Shown: positions 1 to 7,319 of the stretch, one piece after another
Position numbering within the stretch: the stretch's first letter is position 1
How the letters are laid out: each line of letters opens with the position of its first letter
Source of the DNA: a virus
IMG/VR virus record: IMGVR_UViG_3300036652_000907
Coordinates: 1-31,282 of that record
Strand: one strand, 5' to 3'
Length of the DNA: 31,282 bases
The notes under the pieces: generated by a model
What the model was told of the DNA's origin: nothing
Seen by the model: the letters and a program-made list of their open reading frames with translations, nothing else
Databases searched by the model: none
Made by a program: the position numbers and the translations under genes

Positions 1-120
1 TTTCCCCGTATCGTGATACCACGGCGCCAGGACACAACTGGCCTGCACCCATTTCCCTCGGGCCTGGACATGCTTAGCTTTTAGATGGCTGAGGAACGCC
101 ACCGCATGCGACTGATCCAT
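1..120 (-). CDS. Phage primase-like protein, N-terminal fragment (runs off the left edge)
   Basis: An ATG directly after the stop codon of the zinc-ribbon gene opens a frame that stays open to base 1, giving 40 residues. The visible stretch contains VQASCVLAPWYHDTGK. This resembles the N-terminal zinc-binding region of phage and plasmid primase/Toprim proteins, where a cysteine and a W-x-H pattern precede a 'PSF' motif that would lie outside this window. The neighbouring DnaB-like helicase, loader and initiator fit a primase. Only the very N-terminus is seen, so the assignment rests on this short match and on context. Only a weak purine-rich stretch lies upstream of the start, so translation is probably coupled to the preceding gene (stop and start are directly adjacent, TAG-ATG). 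Confidence 0.55.
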   Translation of the reverse strand, partial: MDQSHAVAFLSHLKAKHVQARGKWVQASCVLAPWYHDTGK

Positions 121-1041
121 CTATTTTTTCTTAACGATTTGCGCCTGTCCACTCGGAAGAACTTTTATCAGTTCATCTGGACCCACGTACTTCAAGGCGT
201 GTGTGGTACCACCCAATACGTCAGCCTTCCCAGCCTTCCCAGCAACCTCTAAGAGGTTTGCCATCGTGATACCACAGGTCTCAGACAGGGCACTCATAAT
301 CTTATCCTGAAGGGGCTTCAGCTGTTCCCACTGCTCTAATACTTCAGCGGTGGGGAGGAAATTCTCAATTATAAGGGGGTCACTCGACTCCGATGGCTTC
401 ATATACCCCTTCGGGGCATTTTTTAACTTGGCACTCTCCGTCATATGATACAAGGTGCCGTCTTCCTTCTGTATCTCGAAAATCTTAGTCGGCCCCGTAG
501 GCTGCTGGTATGGGCTAGGAATCTTTGCCCCTGTAAACTCTGCACGTGCAGTCTCGATCTCCAGCATTTTCTGGGCGAGCGCAGCCAGTACGTCTGAATT
601 CAGGACTTTATTGCCCGGTGAGCCGGGCGTGTGCGCCATTAAATCGAAGAACTCGTCCCACAGATTGGCTAGACCGAAGGTCAGCGTCTCGGGATCTTCA
701 TGCAATCGCATCCGGATCTGAACATTGCGGGAGGCTTTACTGGTCCCCGTCTCCCATAAAAGCTTATCAACCAACACCATCTCCAGACCGTCTTTAGCGG
801 GGATCTTCGGAGCTGTATTCAGGTATTTCGGTGCTTTAGGGGTGCTCCCCATGGTCCAGGTACACCCGCAGTTCTGACATTCAGATCCTTTCCCCGCGAA
901 GTTGTGCATCCCCTTACCACAGGTCGGACAAGGCTCCTTCAAGATCTCCGAGGAGGGCGAATCTACGGTATTCTTCACCACGTAATCAAACTCCTCTGGA
1001 ACGAGGATCGACTTGCCCCCGAGCGTCTTGACGACTTTCAC
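121..1041 (-). CDS. Zinc-ribbon protein of unknown function
   Basis: 306 residues. A treble-clef or zinc-ribbon type metal site is visible near the N-terminus: C38-x2-C41, then 13 residues, then C55-x2-C58 (plus C60), with the knuckle CPTCGKG. The remaining ~240 residues are mixed helical and contain no motif I recognise. The start is a GTG whose last two bases overlap the TGA of the upstream coiled-coil gene (GTGA, 4-base overlap), which suggests translational coupling. It lies between the coiled-coil gene and the primase-like gene, in the operon led by promoter 1770-1798, so a role in DNA replication or recombination is an inference from position only. The zinc knuckle could bind nucleic acid or stabilise a protein contact. 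Confidence 0.75.
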   Translation of the reverse strand: MKVVKTLGGKSILVPEEFDYVVKNTVDSPSSEILKEPCPTCGKGMHNFAGKGSECQNCGCTWTMGSTPKAPKYLNTAPKIPAKDGLEMVLVDKLLWETGTSKASRNVQIRMRLHEDPETLTFGLANLWDEFFDLMAHTPGSPGNKVLNSDVLAALAQKMLEIETARAEFTGAKIPSPYQQPTGPTKIFEIQKEDGTLYHMTESAKLKNAPKGYMKPSESSDPLIIENFLPTAEVLEQWEQLKPLQDKIMSALSETCGITMANLLEVAGKAGKADVLGGTTHALKYVGPDELIKVLPSGQAQIVKKK

Positions 1042-1511
1042 GATTTCTCTTCGGCGAACATCTTCTTGGCATAACTTAATTTTCTTTTGGTCTTGCGGAC
1101 ATCCTTCCCCACCTGCGCTACTTGACTCTCGGTCAGGTGCTTGCGGATATGGGTCACCGATACTTCCGCCAGCTCAATAAAAGTCCCCAGCCCCAGCAGC
1201 TCGATCAGCTTCTTCTTGTCTTCGAGCTGAAACTGCTTGCCCTTGGGACCGAACGACAACAGCCATTGCTGCGTCTTGCGGATACTCTCGTCTTCGGGCT
1301 GATACTGTTCGTCGATCGCGCCCATCAGCTGCGTCTCGACTTCGAGCAGCTCCTTCTGCTGGATCTTCAGCTCTTCGACTTTCGGATCGATGGCGGACCG
1401 CAGCTCACAGTACAGATCGACCAACTGATCGAAAGCGCTCTCTTGAGCTGCTTCAATCTTGAGTACGGTCTTCGCCGTCTCTTGAGCTTCAACTTCTAAT
1501 TCGTAAGCCAT
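1038..1511 (-). CDS. Small coiled-coil protein, possibly Gam-like or DUF7173-like
   Basis: 157 residues. The first ~85 are acidic and strongly helical with heptad-like spacing (AIDPKVEELKIQQKELLEVE), then a short beta-like segment (GPKGKQFQLEDKKK), then a basic C-terminus. Coiled coil followed by a small compact domain resembles phage host-nuclease inhibitor (Gam) proteins and small recombination-region proteins of the DUF7173 kind, but no diagnostic residue proves either. The start is well supported: AGGAG lies 6 bases before the ATG, and the preceding 29-residue gene stops one base upstream. Position just before the zinc-ribbon and primase-like genes fits early DNA metabolism. Existence of the gene is near certain; function is a guess. 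Confidence 0.75.
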   Translation of the reverse strand: MAYELEVEAQETAKTVLKIEAAQESAFDQLVDLYCELRSAIDPKVEELKIQQKELLEVETQLMGAIDEQYQPEDESIRKTQQWLLSFGPKGKQFQLEDKKKLIELLGLGTFIELAEVSVTHIRKHLTESQVAQVGKDVRKTKRKLSYAKKMFAEEKS

Positions 1512-1512
1512 G

Positions 1513-1602
1513 CTATCTCCTACGACTACGCCAAATGATGAAGGGCCAGCCGATCCCTTGGATCACCAGCCCCACCAGAATCAAAGAATGCTGCCAGCTC
1601 AT
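1513..1602 (-). CDS. 29-residue single-TM membrane peptide
   Basis: A very short gene, MSWQHSLILVGL... ending WRSRRR: one hydrophobic helix (about residues 7-23) followed by a positively charged tail. The positive-inside rule predicts N-out/C-in insertion in the inner membrane. The ATG overlaps the TGA of the 45-residue gene upstream as ATGA, and a GAGAGGGG ribosome-binding stretch precedes it at about 10 bases. The stop lies one base before the next ATG. An alternative reading starts in the same frame at 1710 (65 residues), but its added N-terminus is unremarkable, it has no good Shine-Dalgarno, and it would overlap most of the 45-residue gene in another frame. No family recognised. Confidence 0.5.
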   Translation of the reverse strand: MSWQHSLILVGLVIQGIGWPFIIWRSRRR

Positions 1603-1736
1603 GCTAAGCGCGCCCCTCTCAGGCCCGCGCGCCATCGATATAGCACATACTTTTGGCACTTCCGCTTCCGACAGCGGCACTGCTTCTGATAGATAATCAG
1701 AGCCACCCATCGAAAGAAAGCTATACCTTCGCCCAT
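1599..1736 (-). CDS. 45-residue basic, cysteine-containing small protein
   Basis: First gene after promoter 1770-1798. GGAGA lies 7 bases before the ATG, and the predicted transcript start near 1763 would leave a short leader that contains this site. The product begins with a hydrophobic segment (IAFFRWVALIIY) and continues with a strongly basic region with C-R-C and K-C pairs (QCRCRKRKCQKY). It ends in a 4-base ATGA overlap with the next small gene. Its length, charge and first-in-operon position are typical of phage early host-modifying peptides, but no family is recognised. Confidence comes from the ribosome-binding site, the promoter and the exact overlap, not from homology. Confidence 0.5.
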   Translation of the reverse strand: MGEGIAFFRWVALIIYQKQCRCRKRKCQKYVLYRWRAGLRGARLA

Positions 1737-1769
1737 CTGAGAGTCTCCATGCTGATTCACTGTACGAAG

Positions 1770-1798
1770 AGAATAGCAGAATCCTTAGCGTTTGTCAA
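1770..1798 (-). promoter_or_regulatory. Sigma70-type promoter 1
   Basis: On the minus strand: -35 TTGACA (1798-1793, perfect), a 17-base spacer, then -10 TATTCT (1775-1770). The predicted start is near 1763, ahead of the 45-residue gene. The -35 box belongs to a 13-base identity TTGACAAACGCTA shared with the promoters at 3730-3758 and 7595-7623. Confidence 0.8.
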
Positions 1799-1832
1799 AT
1801 AGGACTTCCGTGTCCTCCACCCATACATCACC

Positions 1833-3104
1833 TCATTCGATTCCGAACACCATATCGCCTTGATCGATCGTCTTGATCTCCCCGAAATTCATGAAATCGG
1901 GGCCTTGGTCGAACTGCCAGTGGATAAAGAATTCCCCGACCTCGCCATTACGCCCTTTGATGATCTCCACCTTGCGCTTGTGGATGGCTTCCACCGAGCC
2001 TTCATCATCGGCAAGCCCCAATCCTAAGACCACTGAGGACAGCTGCCCCACCGCATCGGAGTACGCGATGTTATCCAGGTCGGCCTCAGCCCCTTTCTTC
2101 TGTTTCCGATTGAACTGGAAGCTGATCACCACCGGCAGATCGAGCGCTTCGGCCAAATCCGACTTCACCCGCTCCAGAACATAGGTCACCCGATCCCAGC
2201 GTTGCTGCTGATTGCCCCCGCGCACCAAATACGCGCCGTCGATCCACACCACGTCCGGCTTCAACTGCCGCGCGAGCAGGATGATGTCATCGACCGAGGC
2301 GGTCAGATTCCCATCGACGACCCAAAACTGATTTTCGTCCTCGTACGCCTTCAACTTGGCGAACAGGTCTTTCTCAGCGGCGGTAGAAAGCTCGGCTTTC
2401 TTCAGCTGCGTGATGGGCTTCTTGGCGTTCATCGCCGCCAACCGTTGCACAATCGGCAACGGTTTCATCTCCATCGAAACGAACATCGGCCGCTTCTTCT
2501 GCTTCTTCCAGGCATGCGAGGCGGTATACAGCATCGCGTAGGTCTTACCCTTCCCAGGACGACCCACGATGGTCACCACATCCCCGCCGGCCAGCCCTTC
2601 CGCCATCCCATCCAGCGTCGGCCAGCCGAACTTCACCCCGTAATCATCGCCCTGCAGCTTCTTGGCCTTCATCTCCTTGCTGATGATGTCCAAGCCTTCG
2701 TGAGCGAAATCCACCAGCTTGCGCTTGTAGTTCGTCTTGAGGAGCTTCAACACCGTATCGGTCATCAACTGATGGGCGTCATACGGCTTGTCGGCGTTCA
2801 GGGCGTCTTGAACATCCAACACCGTCTGCTTGAGGGTCACGTGGGTATGGCGGGACTTCAATACATCCGCATACCACTCGGCGGGGTCAGCGTGCTGCAG
2901 CGGCAGCGCAATCCCATTATCAACAAAACGCTGACGATTCGGAACCGTGCCGTACTTACCGATATAACCGCTCAGCAGCTGCCAGCAATCCGATTCCTCT
3001 GGCCCTTTGAATAGTTCCGAACTAAGCCCTAGTCGAATGAAGTCGGATAACCCTGTGGGGGAATCGACTAAAGACGCGACCAACCCCAACGCAGCCGTTG
3101 ACAT
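1833..3104 (-). CDS. DnaB-like replicative helicase
   Basis: 423 residues; a RecA-fold replicative helicase that would unwind phage DNA as a hexamer. The C-terminal ATPase core shows the Walker A motif GRPGKGKT at about 181-188, a FVSMEM segment at 208-213 that matches the conserved 'SLEM' of DnaB, Walker B DVVWIDG at about 284-290, and the motif H3 region LPVVISFQFNRK at about 323-334. The first ~130 residues form a helical N-terminal domain like that of DnaB. GAGGG precedes the ATG at about 4 bases. Upstream lies the degenerate DnaC-like loader and further upstream the helix-turn-helix initiator, so initiator, loader and helicase are consecutive. Promoter 3730-3758 probably drives loader and helicase together. 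Confidence 0.92.
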   Translation of the reverse strand: MSTAALGLVASLVDSPTGLSDFIRLGLSSELFKGPEESDCWQLLSGYIGKYGTVPNRQRFVDNGIALPLQHADPAEWYADVLKSRHTHVTLKQTVLDVQDALNADKPYDAHQLMTDTVLKLLKTNYKRKLVDFAHEGLDIISKEMKAKKLQGDDYGVKFGWPTLDGMAEGLAGGDVVTIVGRPGKGKTYAMLYTASHAWKKQKKRPMFVSMEMKPLPIVQRLAAMNAKKPITQLKKAELSTAAEKDLFAKLKAYEDENQFWVVDGNLTASVDDIILLARQLKPDVVWIDGAYLVRGGNQQQRWDRVTYVLERVKSDLAEALDLPVVISFQFNRKQKKGAEADLDNIAYSDAVGQLSSVVLGLGLADDEGSVEAIHKRKVEIIKGRNGEVGEFFIHWQFDQGPDFMNFGEIKTIDQGDMVFGIE

Positions 3105-3133
3105 TAACCCTCACCGCTTCATCCGCCGTCTTT

Positions 3134-3703
3134 TTAAGCTGCGACGGATTTAAAATGATTCTTTAAATGCTCGGCGATCGGATCGCCATACGTCTTCTGC
3201 AAGGCTTGAAAATCACTGACGTACAGAAACGTCTGCTTTCCCGCCGCCATGCGGGCATAGAGTAATCCTAACAACTCAGCAATGTGCCAGTCGGCGATCT
3301 TACCGCCTTCTGATTTGGCTACAAAGAAATTCGGCACCAACAGAACGGTGGCCTCGGGAGGCGAGCCCTCCTTCATATCACTCAACAGTTCTTGCAGCGT
3401 CACGACCTTCGCTTCGACGAAATTCCGTAGACAGGCTCCAGCGACTGCCATCATGCGCGTCAGTACCGGCTTCGTTTCTTTACCGGTATAGATCAGGCCG
3501 TAATTACCCATCGCCGGTTGACGACGGATTTTCTTCACGTAATCGATTTCGATTGCGGTGCAACTGAACTCCGACATCTTGTGCAGCACCATCTGCTCCA
3601 TGATGTTGGCGCGGCGGGCAAAGCAATCCAGGTTCGCGACCAGTCGGCCGTGAACTTCTGGACTCAGAACCCCGGTGTTATACGCTTGCATGACCTCAGA
3701 CAT
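3134..3703 (-). CDS. DnaC-like helicase loader with degenerate P-loop
   Basis: 189 residues from the chosen ATG. The second half has the layout of a DnaC/IstB-type AAA+ protein: a degenerate Walker A region (YGLIYTGKETKP, about 68-79, lacking a proper GKT/S), the following helix with AGACLRNF, a Walker B-like VLLVPNFF at about 120-127, and a C-terminal YGDPIAEHLKNHF segment. Its position next to the DnaB-like helicase supports a loading role; loss of the P-loop suggests it may not hydrolyse ATP. An in-frame ATG at 3718 also exists, but the predicted transcript start (~3723) would leave almost no leader for it, whereas the ATG at 3703 has GGTGG 7 bases upstream. Confidence 0.7.
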   Translation of the reverse strand: MSEVMQAYNTGVLSPEVHGRLVANLDCFARRANIMEQMVLHKMSEFSCTAIEIDYVKKIRRQPAMGNYGLIYTGKETKPVLTRMMAVAGACLRNFVEAKVVTLQELLSDMKEGSPPEATVLLVPNFFVAKSEGGKIADWHIAELLGLLYARMAAGKQTFLYVSDFQALQKTYGDPIAEHLKNHFKSVAA

Positions 3704-3729
3704 ATGCAGACCACCCATTGACTATGCTT

Positions 3730-3758
3730 ACCATAACGATTTGGCTAGCGTTTGTCAA
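3730..3758 (-). promoter_or_regulatory. Sigma70-type promoter 2
   Basis: -35 TTGACA (3758-3753), 17-base spacer, -10 TATGGT (3735-3730) on the minus strand, just upstream of the loader gene. It shares the 13-mer TTGACAAACGCTA with promoters 1 and 3, and shares GCATAGTC around the predicted start with promoter 3. Confidence 0.8.
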
Positions 3759-3792
3759 GCAAGGGGTGTGCCTGAGTCGTTCAGTGATCCTT

Positions 3793-3806
3793 TGCAATTA
3801 ATTGCA
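3793..3806. repeat. 14-bp palindrome TGCAATTAATTGCA, copy 1
   Basis: Perfect inverted repeat that contains the TAA stop codon of the helix-turn-helix initiator gene (3798-3800). Identical copies occur at 9817, 16251 and 27887. It lies about 35 bases upstream of promoter 2. Confidence 0.85.
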
Positions 3807-4697
3807 CTCGGGGATGTAAGGCTTCAACCCTTCGGGTTGATTCACCGCCCCTAAAGTCGTCTGCAGGGCATCCTTTTCGTAGAACTGTCCCGCCATCAGG
3901 CCGTGCTTCAACAAAAACCCCACATGCGGGCGGTCCGGAAAGTCGTAAACCACTCCCTGTTCTTTCAAAAACTTGCCAAAAGGGACCCAGTCCCGAATCA
4001 CCGTAGACATCACATAGCAGGCATCCAGCCCCGCCAATAACTTGGCCAGTTGCGTGAATTGTCCTTGCTCCTTGGGACTGATCGGTCCGACATACACCTC
4101 CACTTTATGCACGGCGTGTAAATCTTTCCATAGCTGCGACAGCCTCAAAGACGAGGGACTGCCCTTCGACTTCGCTTTCGTAATCACCTGCTCTTCGGTC
4201 ATCTCTTTCGTCAATTGACTTAGCAAATCTCCCGCTTTCATCAATTTCTCCAAATTGGCTTTACTTTCCTCATCGCTGAAAATCAGTAATCCAGGATCAA
4301 TCGCGCCCGTTTTTTCGGGCGCTTCTGGGAGTTCTGATGAGGGATCAAATGGGGGATCAAGAATGGTGGGGCATGACGTGCCGGGGGTTGGGGCATCAGA
4401 TGCTGGAGGTTGGGGCACGAACTGCCGATTGAGCTTCAACCGGTAGATCGCGGAGCGCTGTCGTTTCGACTTCACGTAACGAGCTTCTCGACTCACCGTC
4501 CCTAAACTCTCTAGCCGCCGCAGGGCATATCGAACCGTCCGTTCTTTCAGCCCCGTCTTCTGACAGATCAGCTGCACCCCCGGCCAGGATTCCCCCTTCA
4601 GATTCGCATGGTCAGCTAGACAGACCAGTACCGTTTTTGCGGTGGCATCCACCGTCTGGACCTTTTCATAGGCCCACTTCACTGCTTTATTCGACAC
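3798..4697 (-). CDS. Helix-turn-helix replication initiator-like protein
   Basis: 299 residues. The N-terminal ~95 residues form a winged helix-turn-helix of the type found in phage replication proteins (lambda O N-terminal-like): AVKWAYEKVQ, CLADHANLKGESWPG, then the recognition helix LKERTVRYALRRLESLG. A proline-rich linker (about 95-130) leads to a C-terminal domain of unknown fold. This N-domain would bind the origin and the C-domain would recruit the loader and helicase encoded just downstream. The start is GTG with a GGGGG stretch about 6 bases upstream. A strong hairpin terminator ends only 15 bases before this start, so expression needs read-through. The stop codon lies inside palindrome copy 1. 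It could instead be a transcription regulator, but context favours replication. Confidence 0.72.
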   Translation of the reverse strand: MSNKAVKWAYEKVQTVDATAKTVLVCLADHANLKGESWPGVQLICQKTGLKERTVRYALRRLESLGTVSREARYVKSKRQRSAIYRLKLNRQFVPQPPASDAPTPGTSCPTILDPPFDPSSELPEAPEKTGAIDPGLLIFSDEESKANLEKLMKAGDLLSQLTKEMTEEQVITKAKSKGSPSSLRLSQLWKDLHAVHKVEVYVGPISPKEQGQFTQLAKLLAGLDACYVMSTVIRDWVPFGKFLKEQGVVYDFPDRPHVGFLLKHGLMAGQFYEKDALQTTLGAVNQPEGLKPYIPECN

Positions 4698-4711
4698 CGA
4701 TACCCCCGAAT

Positions 4712-4744
4712 GAAAAAGCCCCAGGTCCCTACCGACCTGGAGCT
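4712..4744 (-). terminator. Intrinsic terminator (or attenuator)
   Basis: Minus-strand hairpin AGCTCCAGGTC / GACCTGGGGCT, 11 pairs including one G-U, loop GGTAGG, followed directly by TTTTT. It lies between the stop of the 215-residue gene and the GTG of the initiator-like gene, with no room for a new promoter between hairpin and gene. Confidence 0.85.
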
Positions 4745-4765
4745 AAGTTTCATGGACTCCCGCGA

Positions 4766-5413
4766 TCAGGCGGCGTCCGACTTCATCTGCACTTCTTCCA
4801 GGTTGTACTGCTTGACGAAGGCGTCCAACTTCTCGCCATCCCCAACATAGTCCTGACCCAGCAGGATCTCCGACTTCTTGCCGATGAGGCGCGGGGGCAG
4901 AGAGACTCCCCAATCGGGTGCGAATACCGACGCCAGATGGCTGTGGTAATACCCTGACAGGTAGGCGACGACTTCCTGTCGATTGGAAATCTCAGTCTCC
5001 AGCTGCTCCTCGATCGAATCCAGCAAGGCATGGATCAGGTGACCCTTGTCGAACTTGGTCTTGAAGGTCTCCAGATCTTTGCTTGCCGCCGCGACGTAGA
5101 AGCCGGCATGGCTGCCGACCCGCTCGGACGAGACGCGATCCTGCGGCAGATTCTTCCACCCCGCCTTCAGCGCTTCCGTCTGCTCCTCAGCACTCAGGCT
5201 GGCCCACTTCTCGTGGCTCGTGTTCGGGAAGGCTGCCAGCTTACCCCCGACGTAGATCACCGCCTGCCCCATACGGTGCAGGAACGGCCGGAAGCACAGG
5301 TACACCGGGCTCCGGTTTTTCTCTTTGAGCACCACGTAGCTACGGGTGCTCGTCAGTCCATTACGCAACAACTCCCCGAAATCCTCTTCGGAAGGATTGG
5401 ATCGTCTACCCAC
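4766..5413 (-). CDS. Unknown protein, 215 residues
   Basis: No family recognised. The N-terminal half contains a beta-rich segment (YVVLKEKNRSPVYLCFRPF...IYVGG); the second half is helical (LLDSIEEQLETEISNRQEVV) and ends acidic. There is no signal peptide, membrane helix or catalytic motif that I can name. The start is GTG with AGGAG 7 bases upstream, and the gene begins within the last 8 bases of the AAA+ ATPase gene, so the two are probably co-translated and may act together. An abundant DNA-binding or ATPase-partner protein is possible, but nothing in the sequence proves it. An intrinsic terminator follows the gene. Confidence 0.75.
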   Translation of the reverse strand: MGRRSNPSEEDFGELLRNGLTSTRSYVVLKEKNRSPVYLCFRPFLHRMGQAVIYVGGKLAAFPNTSHEKWASLSAEEQTEALKAGWKNLPQDRVSSERVGSHAGFYVAAASKDLETFKTKFDKGHLIHALLDSIEEQLETEISNRQEVVAYLSGYYHSHLASVFAPDWGVSLPPRLIGKKSEILLGQDYVGDGEKLDAFVKQYNLEEVQMKSDAA

Positions 5414-6665
5414 TGCTTTTCTCCTGGTTATGTTTGAGGACTTTCAACTTAATCTCCCTCAGCACCGCCTCGGTCACCCGAGCTTGTGTGAAGGTCTTCC
5501 CCTCAGAATCAGGCTTCAGATAGCTCGCTACCGTCATCAATTCAATCTCAGCTAACTTAGCGATCCCACTCAGCTCTTTTCCGAGTTCGTATACGAACGA
5601 TAACAGTTGCGTTTGTAAAAGTCCAATGAACTCAACGACCTCATCGAGACGACCGGGTCGATACAACTCCGGCGGGATCTTCTTCTCGTCGTTGGTGGTC
5701 ATGATGACCAACACTTTGGACTGGTGTTCCTGTAGCCACCACAAAAGATAGCCGAGCAGACGAGGCATCACCCCCGAGGTATCGGCCATCTCGAATAACT
5801 TCTCGACTTCATCGATCAGCAGCACACAGGGCTCGAAGGAATCCGCCTGCTGTAGCGCCATCTTCAAGCGTTCGTCTGACTGCCCCACCCACTTCGACAG
5901 CACCATTCCCATATCCAGCTTATACAGCGGGACCTTCAGAGAAGAGGCCAGGAACTTAGCCCCAGACGTTTTACCAGTGCCTGGGCGCCCCTTGAAGAGG
6001 AACCCCCTAGGGGTGAGTAGGGGGTGTGTGTCGGGCTTGAAGAGGGCTCCCTCTACGGTCAGCCACTTCTTCAGATGGTCTGATGCGTAATAGAACAGCT
6101 GCTCGGTTTCGATCTCCTCCAGCCCGCGCGTGACCTGAAAAAACTCACGACGGATCGTGCGGATCGCTTTCGGGGTGAACTCCCCATACCGCTGCATGGC
6201 CATCTTCGTGATCCGGACCATGTTCGTGTAAGAAAGACCCGACAAGGCAGCGATATGCATAGTGGTATTTTCGTCTTCCGGAACAAATTCGGAGACGAAC
6301 TCTTCGATTACGCTCGGCGGCATGGTCACCGTCCCGACATCCATCATCCACGGATGTAGCGTCTCCGGATTCATGACGACCAGAACAGCTTCGTTCTTCT
6401 CCAACCACACGCCAATGTCGTGCCAATTGAGCCCGTCCTGCCATTCCATGACACCGAACTGCTTGCCGTTCATGAAACTAGCGATGGACACCTGCTGCGA
6501 CTTGCCCGCGATACTCGATGGCGCCTTCCACCGTACAATCTCCGGCTTGCGTTTCGTGATCGCACTCACGATCGCGGGGAAGTACCGAGGATCGTCGGTC
6601 TTCGCCGCGATCAGCGGAATCCGGGCATCAACCGCTGTTTTGAGCAGGCTCTGCGTCTTGGCCAC
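5406..6665 (-). CDS. AAA+ family ATPase
   Basis: 419 residues. The ~210-residue N-terminal region is not recognised; the C-terminal half is a classic AAA+ module of the FtsH/p97/Rca type: Walker A GRPGTGKT (about 226-233), a pore-loop-like KWVGQSD (258-264), Walker B VLLIDEVE (281-288), sensor 1 MTTND (322-326) and arginine-finger box RPGRLDE (336-342). Such stand-alone ATPases remodel protein or protein-DNA complexes as ring oligomers; many phages carry one near replication genes and the substrate is usually unknown. The start is GTG, overlapping the last ~38 bases of the acidic 103-residue gene, with GGGGA upstream. The 215-residue protein downstream is probably a partner because the two genes overlap. 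Confidence 0.9.
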   Translation of the reverse strand: MAKTQSLLKTAVDARIPLIAAKTDDPRYFPAIVSAITKRKPEIVRWKAPSSIAGKSQQVSIASFMNGKQFGVMEWQDGLNWHDIGVWLEKNEAVLVVMNPETLHPWMMDVGTVTMPPSVIEEFVSEFVPEDENTTMHIAALSGLSYTNMVRITKMAMQRYGEFTPKAIRTIRREFFQVTRGLEEIETEQLFYYASDHLKKWLTVEGALFKPDTHPLLTPRGFLFKGRPGTGKTSGAKFLASSLKVPLYKLDMGMVLSKWVGQSDERLKMALQQADSFEPCVLLIDEVEKLFEMADTSGVMPRLLGYLLWWLQEHQSKVLVIMTTNDEKKIPPELYRPGRLDEVVEFIGLLQTQLLSFVYELGKELSGIAKLAEIELMTVASYLKPDSEGKTFTQARVTEAVLREIKLKVLKHNQEKSSG

Positions 6666-6939
6666 TTACGATCCCCAGTGCCTTCAACAGCTCATCCTCC
6701 GCGCCCGCCTGCTGAATCAGCGTCTTCAGCGTCCAGCCGCACAGGTCGGCGGTATAATCATCCAGTAGCTCTCGAATCTCAGACGTCGCCTGTGCATAGC
6801 GACGCACCAGCAGCTCGTTGATCTCATCGGGATCGGTCTGATCCTCATCGACCGACTCCTGGAACTGGCTGATCACGTCGGGCAACGGAAAAGTCTCCTC
6901 CCCGATTTCGATCGACGGACCTCGAATTATCTTGGGCAT
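6628..6939 (-). CDS. Small acidic protein of unknown function
   Basis: 103 residues, strongly acidic (VDEDQTDPDEINELL), helical, with one tryptophan-containing amphipathic segment (LCGWTLKTLIQQ). GAGGA lies 7 bases before the ATG. It overlaps the ParB-fold gene upstream and the AAA+ gene downstream, which places it in a tightly coupled four-gene block. No family recognised; an adaptor for the ATPase is a positional guess. Confidence 0.72.
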   Translation of the reverse strand: MPKIIRGPSIEIGEETFPLPDVISQFQESVDEDQTDPDEINELLVRRYAQATSEIRELLDDYTADLCGWTLKTLIQQAGAEDELLKALGIVSGQDAEPAQNSG

Positions 6940-7319
6940 GGTAAATCCTCAATTAAAAATCGCTCCCATTGGCCGCGCGGGAAGACCCAGGCACGGACTT
7001 CTCTTCGGCCCCCATTCCAGAGCCGGACAATGCGATGGTGACCATCGACGCACAGATGCGTCGTGTCGTCGTATTCGATCAGGATGATAGGACGCGATAG
7101 GAACGGCTCTCTCAGGCGCTGCACCTTCCAAGGCTCGATGCCTCGATTCTCACGCACGAACTCCACTGTGCGTGCCTCTAGTCCCATCACGATCACTTCG
7201 AACTTATGCATGAAGGCATACAAGGCCATGTGCGTAGCGTTGAAATGTCGGATGACTTTCGTATCCGGATCTTCGTGGGTGAACACCTCATCGAAGGGTC
7301 CGCAATCTGCGAGCTTCAT
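6927..7319 (-). CDS. ParB/sulfiredoxin-fold protein
   Basis: 130 residues. The C-terminal half carries the ParB-N/sulfiredoxin signature: a strand with RPIILIEYDD (about 76-85), then VDGHHRIVRLWNGG (about 91-104), in which the D-G-H-H-R loop matches the nucleotide-binding 'GxHR' element of ParB-like proteins. In this superfamily the domain binds CTP or ATP, or acts as a nuclease or kinase; which applies here cannot be read. No helix-turn-helix follows, so it is not a full partition ParB. The ATG overlaps the TGA of the BRCT gene as ATGA. The grouping BRCT, ParB-fold, acidic protein and AAA+ suggests a DNA-transaction module. Confidence 0.7.
   Translation of the reverse strand: MKLADCGPFDEVFTHEDPDTKVIRHFNATHMALYAFMHKFEVIVMGLEARTVEFVRENRGIEPWKVQRLREPFLSRPIILIEYDDTTHLCVDGHHRIVRLWNGGRREVRAWVFPRGQWERFLIEDLPCPR

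Noticed and set aside
1513-1710. Single 65-residue gene
   Set aside because: No good ribosome-binding site at 1710; the two-gene reading (45 + 29 residues) has ribosome-binding sites, a promoter and an exact ATGA overlap.
1801-1816. Hairpin AGGAC/GTCCT after the helicase gene
   Set aside because: Only five pairs and no real U-run; too weak to call a terminator.
2202-3014. Long plus-strand frame (270 residues) opposite the helicase
   Set aside because: It has low-complexity H/R/Q/L composition and is antisense to a gene with clear Walker motifs.
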